Source: Neonectria sp. B-13 (lineage: Eukaryota > Ascomycota > Sordariomycetes > Hypocreales > Nectriaceae). Taken from it: DNA of 64,000 nucleotides. This document shows, piece after piece, positions 39,890 to 51,766 of the stretch. The position numbers and the translations under genes were made by a program. The stretch lies in contig NOKP01000001.1 of assembly GCA_002682825.1 (NCBI GenBank), positions 4,653,296 to 4,717,295 of the forward strand. The letters run 5' to 3'. The notes below the pieces were generated by a model that saw only the letters and a program-made list of their open reading frames with translations, was not told the origin of the DNA and made no database searches. The first letter of the stretch is position 1. Every line of letters starts with the position of its first letter.

Positions 39890-40244
39890 AAAGAAAAAGA
39901 AAAGAAAAACACGCGTGGAAATGCATTACTTGGAGTTGGGGCTTTTGATGGGATTCATTTTGCTGGGCAGGCAGCCCGCTACGAGATGATGGATGACTAG
40001 TACTCACCACGATGAACGAGAGACGAGAGAGGAGAAGACCTCTCAAGAAGGGACGCCATGGTCCTGACGTTTTGCCCTCGAAATTCTTGGGTATATAGAT
40101 CTCGGGGTTTGGTCCCACGAAACTTCCACTATATATGGGAGTCAATCCCTACTTTCCAGACATGCCTTGTTTATCTGCCCAAACGCCGTCTAATGCCATT
40201 TTTGTCGTATCTACTAAACATCTCCACCTCGTCGGAAAACGCAT
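39890..40244. other. Convergent 3' flanks of GIR2 and ACL4
   Basis: About 355 bp with no gene. An A/G-rich run (GAAAAGAAAAAGAAAAGAAAAAC) follows directly after the GIR2 stop. Confidence 0.5.
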
Positions 40245-41345
40245 CTAGCCTTGCATCTCCTCGTCCTCGTCGCCCCCGTCGCTGCCATCCTCCCATTCGT
40301 CGTCCTCGCCCTCGACGGGCTCGCCAAGCTCCGCGTTGATGTTCTGCAGGAGCTCCTGCGCGTGCTCGCCCAGCCGCTCATCTTCGTAGTCGTGCAGCTG
40401 GTAGAGCTTCAGGCACTGCGTGAGCCATTGCCGCGACGTCTTCCAGGTGACCTTCCACTCGTTCGCTCCGGTGGCGGCGGCGGCGCGGGCCTTCTCGCCG
40501 ATGATGTAGAGGCACCAGCCGCCCAGGTACCACGCCTCGATGCTGGTGTCGTCTTCGGCGACGAGACGCTCCAGCACGCTCAGCGCGCTGTCCTCAAGTT
40601 CCGACTCCAGCAGCAGCCGGGCGAGGCCGATGCGGGTCGCGAACTCGGGGATGGCCGGGTGCTGGGGCGGCAGGTCCTGCCAGAGCTCGAGGCTGCGCTT
40701 GAGGGCGGCGCGGGCCTCGTCGGTGCGCTCCTGCGAGATGCGCACGTTGGCAACCGTCTGCCACGTCTCGGGGGCCTGCGGTGCGATGAGTATGGCCTCG
40801 GTGATGAGGGCCTCGCAGCGCTGCTCGGCGTCGGCCTCCCACGACAAGTCGGTCATGTAGACTTCGGAGACGGCGCAGAGGACGCCGCCGAGCTTCTGCT
40901 GCTTCTCGTCGATGGTGGCCTGCTGCTCGGGGGTCTTGGAGGGGAGGTCGGACAGGACCTGGATCTGTTTCCGCAGGGCCGCGGCGCCGCGCTCAAACCA
41001 GTTGACGCTGTCCTGGCCGCCCTCCTCGCTGAGCTGGGCGAGGAGGAGGAATTTTTCCGGGCCGCCGCCAATCTTCTCGTCCACGGAGCCGTCCGAGTCG
41101 AGGGTCACGGCGCGCTGGAAGTAGGCCCGCGCATCTTCGATGTCACCAGTCTCGACGTGGATGGTGCCCAAGAGGTTGAGGGCGCTGAGCTCGAAGTCGC
41201 CGCCGGCGCCAGTGGCGTCAAGGGCCTGCTGAGCGATTATAGAAGCCTCGTCCAGGTTTCCGACCTCGAGTTGGGTCTGGGCATCGATGAGCAGCTTGGC
41301 CACGTCGACCTTGGCCTTGTTGATTTCAGGCCGCGACGGCGCCAT
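40245..41345 (-). CDS. ACL4: TPR-type assembly chaperone of ribosomal protein uL4 (Acl4)
   Basis: The frame is 366 codons, no intron. Tandem tetratricopeptide helices fill residues 10-330: KLLIDAQTQLEVGNLDEASI, FELSALNLLGTIHVETGDIE and DARAYFQRAV, then ALITEAILIAPQAPETWQTV, ERTDEARAALKRSLELW, LERLVAEDDTSIEAWYLGGW and SRQWLTQCLKLYQLHDYEDE. The C-terminus is very acidic (EDDEWEDGSDGGDEDEE), fitting a chaperone for a basic client. Acl4 captures newly made ribosomal protein L4 and escorts it to the nucleus; structures exist from Chaetomium. Identification rests on the overall TPR sequence, length and acidic tail. It is divergent from RIB5. Confidence 0.85.
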   Translation of the reverse strand: MAPSRPEINKAKVDVAKLLIDAQTQLEVGNLDEASIIAQQALDATGAGGDFELSALNLLGTIHVETGDIEDARAYFQRAVTLDSDGSVDEKIGGGPEKFLLLAQLSEEGGQDSVNWFERGAAALRKQIQVLSDLPSKTPEQQATIDEKQQKLGGVLCAVSEVYMTDLSWEADAEQRCEALITEAILIAPQAPETWQTVANVRISQERTDEARAALKRSLELWQDLPPQHPAIPEFATRIGLARLLLESELEDSALSVLERLVAEDDTSIEAWYLGGWCLYIIGEKARAAAATGANEWKVTWKTSRQWLTQCLKLYQLHDYEDERLGEHAQELLQNINAELGEPVEGEDDEWEDGSDGGDEDEEMQG

Positions 41346-41941
41346 GGCGGATGTCTAACTTGTCGGCGGGGTTGAAGGGAAGTGAGTAGGTACGAGTTCG
41401 TTTGGAGCGAGCCAAAGCCCAGGAGGCGATTTCGAGAGCCCTGGTGTATGAAGAATACCGGTGTATTTCTAGGAGGATTTGAGGAAACGTGCGTGGTGAA
41501 AGAGGATGCTCTCGAAGTTGGGTCTGTCGCAATGAGACCGCCTTGGTTCACCCGCTTTTCGCGATGGTGTCGAGCGGGCAACAGAAAAATTTGGGTGGGC
41601 CGTTATCGATAAGAGGCAACTGCGGGGCACGGCGCGGGGCCATCGCCACGGGCTTCGTAGGGGTTCGGTACACTTCAACCTCCGAGAGCCTCCGGCCTTG
41701 ACACATCATTTGTCATCGAACGAGCATATAAATCCCGGGGCTTCATCCGCATTGAACTCTTGGACTCCGGCTCATTGTTCAATTGACTGCAGACAGCTTG
41801 GAATTAGCACAGAGTCCCCTTCTCGTCACTTCATTACCTCTTCACCTCTTGTTTAGTGTTGTGAGTTCACAATCGACTTCATTCCCTCAAGGCCGAAGCC
41901 GGCAACTAACAACGTGGTAGTCTCACAACCCGAACGACATA
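41346..41941. promoter_or_regulatory. Divergent promoter region ACL4 / RIB5
   Basis: About 600 bp with TATAAAT at 41727-41733 and a CT-rich block (CCCTTCTCGTCACTTC to CACCTCTTG) about 100 bases before the RIB5 ATG. The arrangement suggests the RIB5 transcript starts near 41760-41850 (inference). Confidence 0.5.
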
Positions 41942-42705
41942 ATGTTCACCGGAATCGTCGAAGATGTCGGAGGTCAGTCCATACTCGCCCCTTGATATAT
42001 CTAAAATCCACACGTCATCTCATACGCCCTGCAGTCGTCTCCAACCTCAACACCAATGACTCCACCGGCGGGACCTCCATGATCATCTCCCTGCCCGCCG
42101 GCTCCTCTCTGCTCTCCGATTGCCATGAAGGCGACTCCATCGCCATTAACGGCGTCTGCCTCACCGTCACCTCCTTTACCCCCGAGACCTTCACCATCGG
42201 CGTCGCCCCGGAGACGCTGCGCATCACTAACTTGGGCTCCCTCGTCGAGGGCAGCGGGGTGAACCTCGAGCGAGCCGTCCGAGCCGACACGCGCATGGGT
42301 GGCCACTTCGTCCAGGGCCACGTCGACACCACCGCCGAAATCCTCTCCATCGAGAAGGACGGCAATGCCCTAACCTTCCGCTTCCAGCCCAAGAGGCGCG
42401 ACATGTTGCGCTACGTCATATACAAGGGCTTCATCGCCATTGACGGAACTAGCTTGACCGTCACCAACGTGAACGATGTTGAGGGTTGGTGGGAGGTGAT
42501 GCTAATTGCCTACACCCAGGAGAGGGTTGTGGTGGCGCAGAAGAAGCCGGGCGAGTCGGTCAATATTGAGGTGGACATGATGGCCAAATACGCCGAGAAG
42601 TCTTTGGCTGGTATCTTGGGCGCAGACTCTAGTACTGCCTCAATCCCACTTTTAGAGAAGATGGTCCAGAGGATCGTGGCACAGGGCTTTGGAGCGAAGC
42701 CTTGA
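41942..42705 (+). CDS. RIB5: Riboflavin synthase
   Basis: Exons 41942-41972 (31 nt) and 42035-42705 (62-nt intron, GTCAGT, CAG) give 233 aa. The protein begins with the universal MFTGIVEDVG and consists of two lumazine-binding barrels: SDCHEGDSIAINGVCLTVTS and MGGHFVQGHVDTTAEI in the first, YVIYKGFIAIDGTSLTVTNV and VNIEVDMMAKYAEK in the second. The C-terminal helix (IPLLEKMVQRIVAQGFG) is the trimerisation helix. It converts two molecules of 6,7-dimethyl-8-ribityllumazine into riboflavin and a pyrimidine product. Assigned without doubt. The stop is only 67 bp from the stop of MUS81 on the other strand. Confidence 0.97.
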
Positions 42706-42772
42706 AACGTGTTTGGTCATATATTTGTTCATTTCGGTCTTGAATATCATTTCTCATCGCCGTTCCAGCTTC

Positions 42773-44539
42773 TCAAGCTTTCCCCCAAACTTCCGCGATT
42801 TTCTGGCTCAGAGCTTTGCTAATCTTCTTGCGACCAACCAGTTGAGTGGTCTGCGCAAAAACCATGTCTCTCTTTCGCTTGAGTCCCCGATCTCCTGATC
42901 CGCACGCTTCGAAAGCCTTGACAAAGTCATATGGCGTCTTCCATCGTTTCTGGATCTCAAGCGCTCGCTCTCCAGTGACGCCCTTGGTCGTCATGAGCAT
43001 CTTGAGAAAGACATCTCGGAGAGTCATCGTCCCTGACTTGGACGCTAGTGACGAGAATGCTGGATAGGTGATGTAGAATCCTGTCGACGGCTGCTTTTCC
43101 CCCAGATGGGTCAGCAGGGGTAGGTAGTTTTGAGCCGTGAGAACGTTTGTGGGAATCACGTTGAGAGTCTTGCTCTCGTATGTTCGCTTCAGCATCGTCG
43201 TCATTCGAGCCAGATACCTGACGGTCTCGTCCATCTTCGTCGTCTTCTTGACAAAGCACCCATTCACAACCTGAGTAGATGCAATGGCGGATTGCACGGC
43301 CTCCTCATATCGTTGTATCGACGCCGGATCTATGGCGATCTCCTCGATAATGTATATAACCTTTTTGGCCCCTGAGCGTTTCAGTCGAAACTTTTGTTCG
43401 TGAAATCGGCCGTCTTTGATGCTGCCGATCAGATCGTCCAGACGCTTTCGTTCCACGATCCAGTCCAGGACAATCTCGTCCCCTTCGGCACCATGTCTTG
43501 AGAGTAACGTTGAGTCGTGGCATTTGGCGATCCACTGGGCATCACCTAGGTCCATACTCCTCATGATGGGCTTGACTCCCTGCTTTGCGAGCTCCTCTTG
43601 CATGTAGTCGCGATCGGTCTTGGCCCGGACCTCTCGAACGTCAAGGAGCAGATGGACAGAAAAAGTTCCTGGAGGGAGTCGAATTGGGTTGAATGTCGGC
43701 AAGCCACTATCGCCGTCGACCACTGGGCCATCCGATACGACGTCCTGATAACTTGACGGGGTCTGGGCAGGATCTGGTATTACGACGGATGGCGACCTTG
43801 CCCTGGCACCAGAGCCGGATTCGGATCTGGCATTGGCGGCTAAAGTCGGTATCGTGGACTGTTGCTCCCCGCCATTATTGTTTTCGGCTTGCCATTGACT
43901 CGTTTCTTTAATCCGCTTCGCAACCTCCCAACCTTCGTCAGTCAGAGCATACCTCTTCGACGGGCGTCCTCTCTCATAGACGAGCTCTTTCTGCATCAAC
44001 GTCTTCATTGAATTCCAAGCTGTGTAGAATTTTGTTGGGTCATTGGGAGCCGTGAAGGATGAGTCGCAGTGAGGCTGTGAAACTTCGATGAGTTCAACCT
44101 TGGTCATACCCACAGAGGAATCCTCATCCTGGGTAGATAGCCCGATAACCAGCCCGTATGCACCGGACCGAAAGGCAGGAACATAGGCTTTGGGTTTCCG
44201 GGTCTTCTTCGCTGGCCGCGAAGGACCGCCCTCACCGTCTTCGTCGTTATCCTGGCCGTTTCTAGAGGCCTTGCGCGACCGGGGATGCTGGGGCATTGGG
44301 ATGCCATTCTCTTGGCAGTGCTTCTTCAACTGATCTTCGAGGCGCTCGCAGAGTTTTGGGCCGAACCCCTTGAGCTGCTGCAGCTGAGCAGGGTGCTCAA
44401 ATGTTATGGGGCACGCCTTGAGAGAGTCGAAGGCATGTTTGTAGGTGGTGATGCCTTTGGAGTTTCTTTCGCGAGCTACGTCCAGCCATTCCTTGACCCA
44501 GGCAAGTAGCTGGGGATTGGCAGACTCGGAATCATCCAT
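42773..44539 (-). CDS. MUS81: Structure-specific endonuclease Mus81
   Basis: The frame is 588 codons from the ATG at 44539 (MDDSESANPQLLAWVKEWLD), without introns. The frame extends 23 codons further up to 44608, but the start at MDDSE agrees with the family. The N-terminal HhH-like domain (residues 10-75) has YKHAFDSLKACPITF and QLKGFGPKLCERLEDQLKKH. A winged-helix region has WNSMKTLMQKELVYERGRPS. The XPF-type nuclease core has LLLDVREVR and the metal site VERKRLDDLIGS at about residue 361, then KKVIYIIEEI. The C-terminal HhH2 tandem covers LMTTKGVTGERALEIQKRWK. With Eme1 it cuts forks, flaps and nicked Holliday junctions in replication restart and meiosis. Confidence 0.96.
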   Translation of the reverse strand: MDDSESANPQLLAWVKEWLDVARERNSKGITTYKHAFDSLKACPITFEHPAQLQQLKGFGPKLCERLEDQLKKHCQENGIPMPQHPRSRKASRNGQDNDEDGEGGPSRPAKKTRKPKAYVPAFRSGAYGLVIGLSTQDEDSSVGMTKVELIEVSQPHCDSSFTAPNDPTKFYTAWNSMKTLMQKELVYERGRPSKRYALTDEGWEVAKRIKETSQWQAENNNGGEQQSTIPTLAANARSESGSGARARSPSVVIPDPAQTPSSYQDVVSDGPVVDGDSGLPTFNPIRLPPGTFSVHLLLDVREVRAKTDRDYMQEELAKQGVKPIMRSMDLGDAQWIAKCHDSTLLSRHGAEGDEIVLDWIVERKRLDDLIGSIKDGRFHEQKFRLKRSGAKKVIYIIEEIAIDPASIQRYEEAVQSAIASTQVVNGCFVKKTTKMDETVRYLARMTTMLKRTYESKTLNVIPTNVLTAQNYLPLLTHLGEKQPSTGFYITYPAFSSLASKSGTMTLRDVFLKMLMTTKGVTGERALEIQKRWKTPYDFVKAFEACGSGDRGLKRKRDMVFAQTTQLVGRKKISKALSQKIAEVWGKA

Positions 44540-45796
44540 GGTGCATCGAAAGCAAGGGACAGCAAACCCGGGGTAGCCATTCCAAAATTGCGGTAGAGTG
44601 CACCCCAAGAGATTTGCAACGCGCGGTACCGCAACCCAATTCGAGGTTCCGCGATGCTGGCCAAGGTTCTTGAGAGTGTCCTAAGAGGGTACGGGAGTCG
44701 TGACGTCTGCCTCGCGTTGGTAGTTTTGGCAGTTAGGTTGGCATTGACACGAAAGCACGTGAGTCGAAGAGGTACGTACTTTTACTCAGACGTCCACCTC
44801 CATCAGATGGGATTCTCCACTACAAGAACGGTGCCGCCACTTGTCTCACCCGCTAACGCCTTGGTTTACGGACGCCGTAGAGGCGGCTGACGTGAGGCTT
44901 GGGCCCCCAATTACGGCGGATGAGGCGCTGTTCTGTAGACTAGATACTTCGTAGCTTCTCAGCCCAATCAGTGCGGCTGCGGCTCCCACCTGGATATTCC
45001 CTGTCTCCACGAAGCCCAGGCTGTTCTGCCCAGCCGGTTCTGCCCAGCCAAACACCCATGTGCCAGCAGCCGGGGACAAGGCGACTACCAACCATGTAAG
45101 GGCTAATAATGGGCTTTGTCCAGTGGGTTCTAGAAGACATCACCTCGTAATTATTCGCACCCATCGGCATAGCGCTGAGGCGGGCGCTGCTGTGGTTTGT
45201 TAGTGTGACGAACGGTGAGAAAAGCCACCCAGTAATTCAATCGCCAGTGGAGGCGAGGCTAACAAAGCTGCACGCTGCACCGCGGTAACAGTAACAGCAC
45301 CACCACATGGAGCAGCATATGCAGTTCACCGACAGCAGTTCGCCTCAGCAACAAGTACGAATACAGTATGGTACCGATACTACCTACAAGTATCCTGAAC
45401 AGCGGGCTAAGGTGCTGAGGTGCCCGCTGAGGTGTGACAGCGCCCACCTCAGGATGCTGGCTGGCTGCTGAGGGCCCCCCCGTGGGTGTCCACAGTAGCT
45501 TCCATCCACTCCCAAGTATCCGTACTTCGTAGGTAGTAGGTGCCCGTACAAGGTACAGAAGGTACAGAAGGTACAGAAGGTAGCTGCCCCTCTTCAGGTG
45601 TTACAGCAGACATCCCACCTCCCCGCCTCGCCCTTCTCGTCACCCGTCACTGCGGAGGCCTCGTTGTTTCATAAGGATCTCGAGATCCATCATCCTCCAT
45701 CCTCCCACTTCTCTTCCCTCTTCCCTTCTCCACACTGCCTCTCTCCTCCTCCCACTCCCAGTACCCCCAATCTTCCTCTTTGGTAAATCCTCCACC
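44540..45796. promoter_or_regulatory. Divergent region MUS81 / PCM1 (1.26 kb)
   Basis: No gene is recognised. There are many CT and GTA-rich simple motifs (TACCTACAAG, GTAGGTAGTAGG) around 45350-45545 and a 9-nt tandem repeat just after. The last 130 bases before the PCM1 ATG are almost pure pyrimidine (CCTCCATCCTCCCACTTCTC), a typical strong-promoter leader. Confidence 0.5.
45552..45582. repeat. Tandem repeat (GGTACAGAA)3
   Basis: Three exact copies of GGTACAGAA at 45552-45578 plus a partial GGTA. A short minisatellite 215 bp before PCM1. Confidence 0.85.
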
Positions 45797-47474
45797 ATGG
45801 ACAGCCAGATTCTCGCCGCCTCGGCCAAGCACCCCATTGTGCCCAACCATGTCTACAAGTATGGTACTGCGGGGTTCCGCATGAAGGCCGACTTGCTTGA
45901 CGGCGTCGCCTTTCGAGTCGGTCTGCTCTCGGGTCTGCGCAGCCGCAAGCTCAATGGTCAGGCCATCGGTGTCATGATCACCGCCAGCCACAACCCGGCT
46001 GTCGATAATGGTGTCAAGATTGTTGACCCTATGGGCGAGATGCTCGAGCAGGATTGGGAGGCCTATGCCACCAAGCTCGTCAATTGCCCCTCGGACCAGG
46101 ATCTGCTCGACACCTACAAGGCCCTCGCTGCCCAGCTCAAGATCGATCTGAGCGCCTCCGGCCGCGTTGTCTACGGCCGCGACACCCGTCCCTCCGGCCA
46201 CTCCCTTGTTGCTGCCCTCGCCGATTCCTTCGAGGCAACCGGCACTGACTACACCGACTTCAAGATCCTCACCACTCCTCAACTCCACTACCTGACCCGC
46301 TGCGTCAACACCGAGGGCACCCCCAAGGCCTACGGCAAGGTCAGCGAAGCTGGCTACTACGAGAAGCTCTCTGAGGCCTTCGTCCGCGCCCTTCGCGGCA
46401 AGAAGGTCCAGGGCCAGCTCATCGTCGACTGCGCCAACGGTGTTGGTGGACCCAAGCTCTCCGAGTTCCTCAAGGTCCTGCCCAAGGACATCACCGGCCT
46501 CGATTGCAAGGTCGTCAACGACGATGTGCTCCGACCCGAGGTCCTCAACCTCGACGTAAGTGAACCAAATACCTGTCCAGATCCCATCGACTCGTGATCG
46601 CTGACCACCCACTTAGTCTGGAGCCGACTATGTCAAGACCAAGCAGCGAGCCCCTCCTAACCCCAAGCCCGTCACCGGCGTCCGATGCTGCTCTCTCGAC
46701 GGCGACGCCGACCGCCTGATGTACTACTGGATCGACCCTGACACCGGCTTCTTCATGCTCGACGGCGACCGCATCTCCTCTCTTAACGCTGCCTTCATCG
46801 GTGATCTCGTCCGCTCCGCTGGCCTGGCCGACGACCTCCGCATCGGCGTTGTTCAGACCGCCTACGCCAACGGCGCCAGTACCAACTACATTGAGAAGCA
46901 CCTCCAGCTCCCCGTCATCTTCACCCCCACTGGCGTCAAGCACCTCCACCACGCCGCCTGCCAGTTCGACGTTGGCGTCTACTTCGAGGCCAACGGCCAT
47001 GGCACCGTTGTCTTCTCTCAGGAGGCCATCCGTGCTTTCCGCGAGACGGCTCCCCAGTCTCCCGCCCAGAAGGACGCCCTTGACACCCTCGCCGCCGTCA
47101 GCGACCTCATCAACCAGACCGTCGGCGATGCCATCTCTGACATGCTCATGGTCGAGGTCATTCTCGCCCACAAGGGATGGACCCTCAAGGACTGGGCCAT
47201 GACTTACACCGACCTCCCTAACCGCCTCGTCCGTGTCGAGGTCGGCGACAAGGACCTCTTCCAGACCACCGATGCCGAGCGCCGCCTCAGCCATCCCCTC
47301 GGTGCCCAGGATGAGATCGACCAGTGCGTCAGGAAGTACACCAACGCTCGCTCATTTGCCCGTGCCAGCGGTACTGAGAACGCCTGCCGTGTTTACGCCG
47401 AGGCCGCTACCCGCTCCGAGGCCGACGAGCTAGCCAACAAGGTCTCCCAGATTGTCAAGCAGTTCGGCTCTTGA
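45797..47474 (+). CDS. PCM1: Phosphoacetylglucosamine mutase (Pcm1/Agm1)
   Basis: Exons 45797-46555 and 46617-47474 (61-nt intron, GTAAGT, TAG) give 538 aa. The N-terminus reads PIVPNHVYKYGTAGFRMKAD. The phosphoserine loop is MITASHNPAVDNGVK with the catalytic Ser at residue 64. The metal loop is LDGDADRLMYY (DGDAD at 281-285). The sugar loop is FEANGHGTVVFSQ, and the C-terminal phosphate loop is RASGTENACRVYAEA. These four loops identify an alpha-D-phosphohexomutase of the AGM1 branch, which turns GlcNAc-6-P into GlcNAc-1-P for UDP-GlcNAc, the precursor of chitin, GPI anchors and N-glycans. It is likely essential. The codon usage is strongly biased to C-ending codons, in line with high expression. 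Confidence 0.97.
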
Positions 47475-48118
47475 AAGCCTTCGCTGTTCGAACGGTACAG
47501 ATGGCATGGAAGCGAATATAGACAACCAAAAATAGGTGTGTTCGTGAAGTGTGAGAACGGACGGAAGAGACCACAGTGAAGGAGACGAATACTTCAGTAT
47601 CCAAATGCTCTTGTGAGGCATCACGCCTCACTATCTAGCCGGGTTCGAATGAGCACTGTACTCAGCCTGGATTTATGATGAATGAAAATCTCTATTACCC
47701 TTTTCATGATTTATTGACTGCATACCTCGTTCATAACACCATCACGCCGCCCCGTAATCCTCGCATGCAAACGAGTCTTACACTGAACGCTACCAGCATG
47801 AACCACGCATATTGATGAGAATCCCAAAGGCGCTCCATCCAGCTCAAGAAAATGATCTATTGACTAGGTAGCTCCGGAGTGCTGTTTTTGTGGTATCACT
47901 CATAACGGGTCGTCAACCAGCCACCATCCATCGCGTTTTGTCTACCAAAAGTTTACCCGCGTTTAAGTGGCAAAGACGCCAGCCGCCTTTTACAGATCTC
48001 CCGATTCAGATAAATCTACTCGGACGCCTCTTCTTTTCGACGTCATCGCTAGCCGTGCTTCCGTCACGGCATATTCGTGGGTTCCCGTCGTTCCATCATT
48101 AGCAGCGCCTATTGGCAC
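47475..48118. other. Convergent 3' flanks of PCM1 and HMT1
   Basis: No gene is seen in about 640 bp. AT-richer than its flanks; consistent with untranslated sequence. Confidence 0.5.
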
Positions 48119-49616
<1,498 letters not shown>

Positions 49617-50066
49617 CCTGGACTTTGAATTAGGATCTGGTTGAAGAACCAGGAGAAAAAAATTGAAGAAAAAAAGGGTGCTTGTTTGCGGATGGGGAGG
49701 AGTCGGGGACCACGAAGACTGGAGGGGCAGACAGATGGAGACAACCTGGGAAAACGACGGCGATTTTGCTAGCGGGCAGAAAATAAATTTATCGCCGTCA
49801 CCGCCCAAATTTCAGCGGGCGGTGCGCCAGCACGGGCAAACTAGAAGGAAGAGGGGTCCTCTTGCCTGAGGAGGCGGCTACAGGACAAGCAAGTTTTACT
49901 ACGGCGCTATTTGATTGGATGCTCCCTGGGGCAGCGCCGCTCTTTTAAGCAGCCAATCCAGCTGCCCACAGCAGCCCAGCCGGCAATTGAGCCACAGGAG
50001 AGACCTGTGGCTGGTCCAGTCACACAATAAATACCTAATCCAGGCTATCAATAACACTTACACCAT
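49617..50066. other. HMT1 promoter side and 3' flank of the C2H2 gene
   Basis: About 450 bp. Next to HMT1 it is rich in pyrimidine on the minus strand (CTTTTTTTCTTC). At 50055-50098 there is an AT-only patch of imperfect palindromes (CATATATTAAATAATATATT) that overlaps the end of the C2H2 frame. Confidence 0.45.
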
Positions 50067-50861
50067 TTAACATATATTAAATAATATATTAAGTATTGCG
50101 TTGGGACCAGGAGACATTGAGGTCCGGATATGGTGCAGGCATTCATTTGAAATCCAGTGTTGCTTGTCTTTCCGCTTTGATGTCATCAGAAACTTCCTTG
50201 TCTCAGAAATTTGTATCAATCGGCGTGGCCAATGACAACAAACGCATCTTGGTACCTGGGAAGTTTGGTTCATCAGATACGACATGTACTCGTCGATGGC
50301 GGTTTCGCGGCCGTTCCTCATCGTCTTCACTGTCACTGCCTTTCCGGATTGCATCTTCTTTCTGCATTCTTTGAGTGTAGCTTCATCCACTGGAACGCCG
50401 GAAGATGCCTCATGACGGACAACGGGACGTCTATTTTGACCCACGTCGAGTTGTCGTGGGCCCTCGTGCATTCTTCTCACATGGTCCTGAAGGCTCGCCT
50501 TTCCGAAGTACGCTTTTGGGGGTGTCTGTGCTGCGCATTCAGGGTACACGCAATATTGCGGGCCCTCTTTGTGAGCAAGCATGTGGCAATTGTACCCTCC
50601 AATCGTGAAGGCATGTTTGTGAACAGCCCGATAGCAGCCTGGCTCTATACAATGGAATCCACGGTCTTGATCCAATGCTGCGCTGCGGTGTGCCTTGGCC
50701 GGTGATGTGAAACCTGCGTGACCAAGATCGGACAGTTCACAAATGTGTCCATCACTCATTACAGCTGCAGGATCATCAGAACACTCATGCTTGCTCGTCA
50801 TGTCGGAAGAGCGCTGGCAAGAATGATGATCGGTGTGGATCTCAGGAGCGTGGGAGATCAT
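50067..50861 (-). CDS. Small C2H2-type zinc-finger protein, function unknown
   Basis: The frame is 264 codons. Two finger-like units follow each other: FHCIEPGC...CHMLAHK and QYCVYPECAAQTP...LQDHVRRMHEG, i.e. C-x4-C with long loops and H-x4-H, a spacing common in fungal C2H2 proteins. The N-terminus is acidic and the middle is basic (ECRKKMQSGKAVTVKTMRNG). The last 25 codons run into an AT-rich patch and end in an unusual ILNILFNIC, so the true C-terminus may lie earlier or be spliced. No promoter evidence. Codon use is less C-ending than in the housekeeping neighbours. It may be a transcription factor or a lineage-specific gene; DNA binding is inferred only. Confidence 0.55.
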   Translation of the reverse strand: MISHAPEIHTDHHSCQRSSDMTSKHECSDDPAAVMSDGHICELSDLGHAGFTSPAKAHRSAALDQDRGFHCIEPGCYRAVHKHAFTIGGYNCHMLAHKEGPQYCVYPECAAQTPPKAYFGKASLQDHVRRMHEGPRQLDVGQNRRPVVRHEASSGVPVDEATLKECRKKMQSGKAVTVKTMRNGRETAIDEYMSYLMNQTSQVPRCVCCHWPRRLIQISETRKFLMTSKRKDKQHWISNECLHHIRTSMSPGPNAILNILFNIC

Positions 50862-51766
50862 GCGTTGATAAGTTGGCTCCCTTATCTGGTTGGCGACAGA
50901 AACTCAGCCACCAGTCTTGTGCTTCGTGCCTGCGCAGCAAACGCTGCTGATTGAGTGAGCGATTGTAATTGCAGCGTCCAGAACCAGTGCTTCCATATTT
51001 TCCAGTGCTAAGAGTTCATAGTTAGACCGGCAATTCGCAGACACGTGGCTGGGGTCGAGTCGCTCAGCAAGCAACACTGGGAGTAAACTTACATTGACCA
51101 CTCTCACTTGCCTCCAGGGCTGCAGGGCTTCTGCGAGATATCGTGCCCGGGGGCCTATAGCACTTCCACAACCTTACCCGAGAAAGAATCGGATCTCATG
51201 AAAAGCCCAGTATCGAGTGAGAGGCATAGCTGCCGGCCGCAGGTGAAAGGCAAGAATTCGTGGCCTCGTCGGTATAAAGACTTGATCAATGTTACGATCT
51301 TGGGGGTGTGGGGTGTTTCTTGAAATGGACGTTGTGGTGGGGGGGATCGTGAATCTGGTGCGGGTTCAACGGTGGTGCCTGAGGTGTGGAGCGCTTGTCA
51401 GTGCTGCTATCGTCAACGTCAGGACGAATTCTAAAGGCCCTTCCCACCTTGCGATACAGACGATGTAATCATGCAGCAATGTTTATAACATAATAATCGC
51501 GTGGCCAGCGGATCTATCGCACAGCGTTGGGGAGGACTTATAGCTTATGTACACCTCAGTTAGACATACACTTTAGCCGCTTTGGTGCTGCCCATGGATA
51601 AGGGCCTTACCTTAAAAACCAGAAGCCCGTATTACACATCCACAACCACCACCTCACAGACAACATCTCAGACCATGTTCTCCTACAAGGGGCATGTTAA
51701 TTTCATTACGAAGGTTGTTGCAGTGACATAAACCTACAGCTCAAGGATTTTGGGACGTCTCGGGGC
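50862..51766. other. Intergenic between the C2H2 gene and ADE8
   Basis: No gene is recognised in 905 bp. Short frames at 50904-51323 have no domain. Confidence 0.45.

Noticed and set aside
40251..41375. 374-codon plus-strand open frame
   Set aside because: Antisense shadow of ACL4; no domain, Leu/Gly/Val-rich.
45647..46612. 321-codon minus-strand open frame
   Set aside because: Antisense shadow of the first exon of PCM1.
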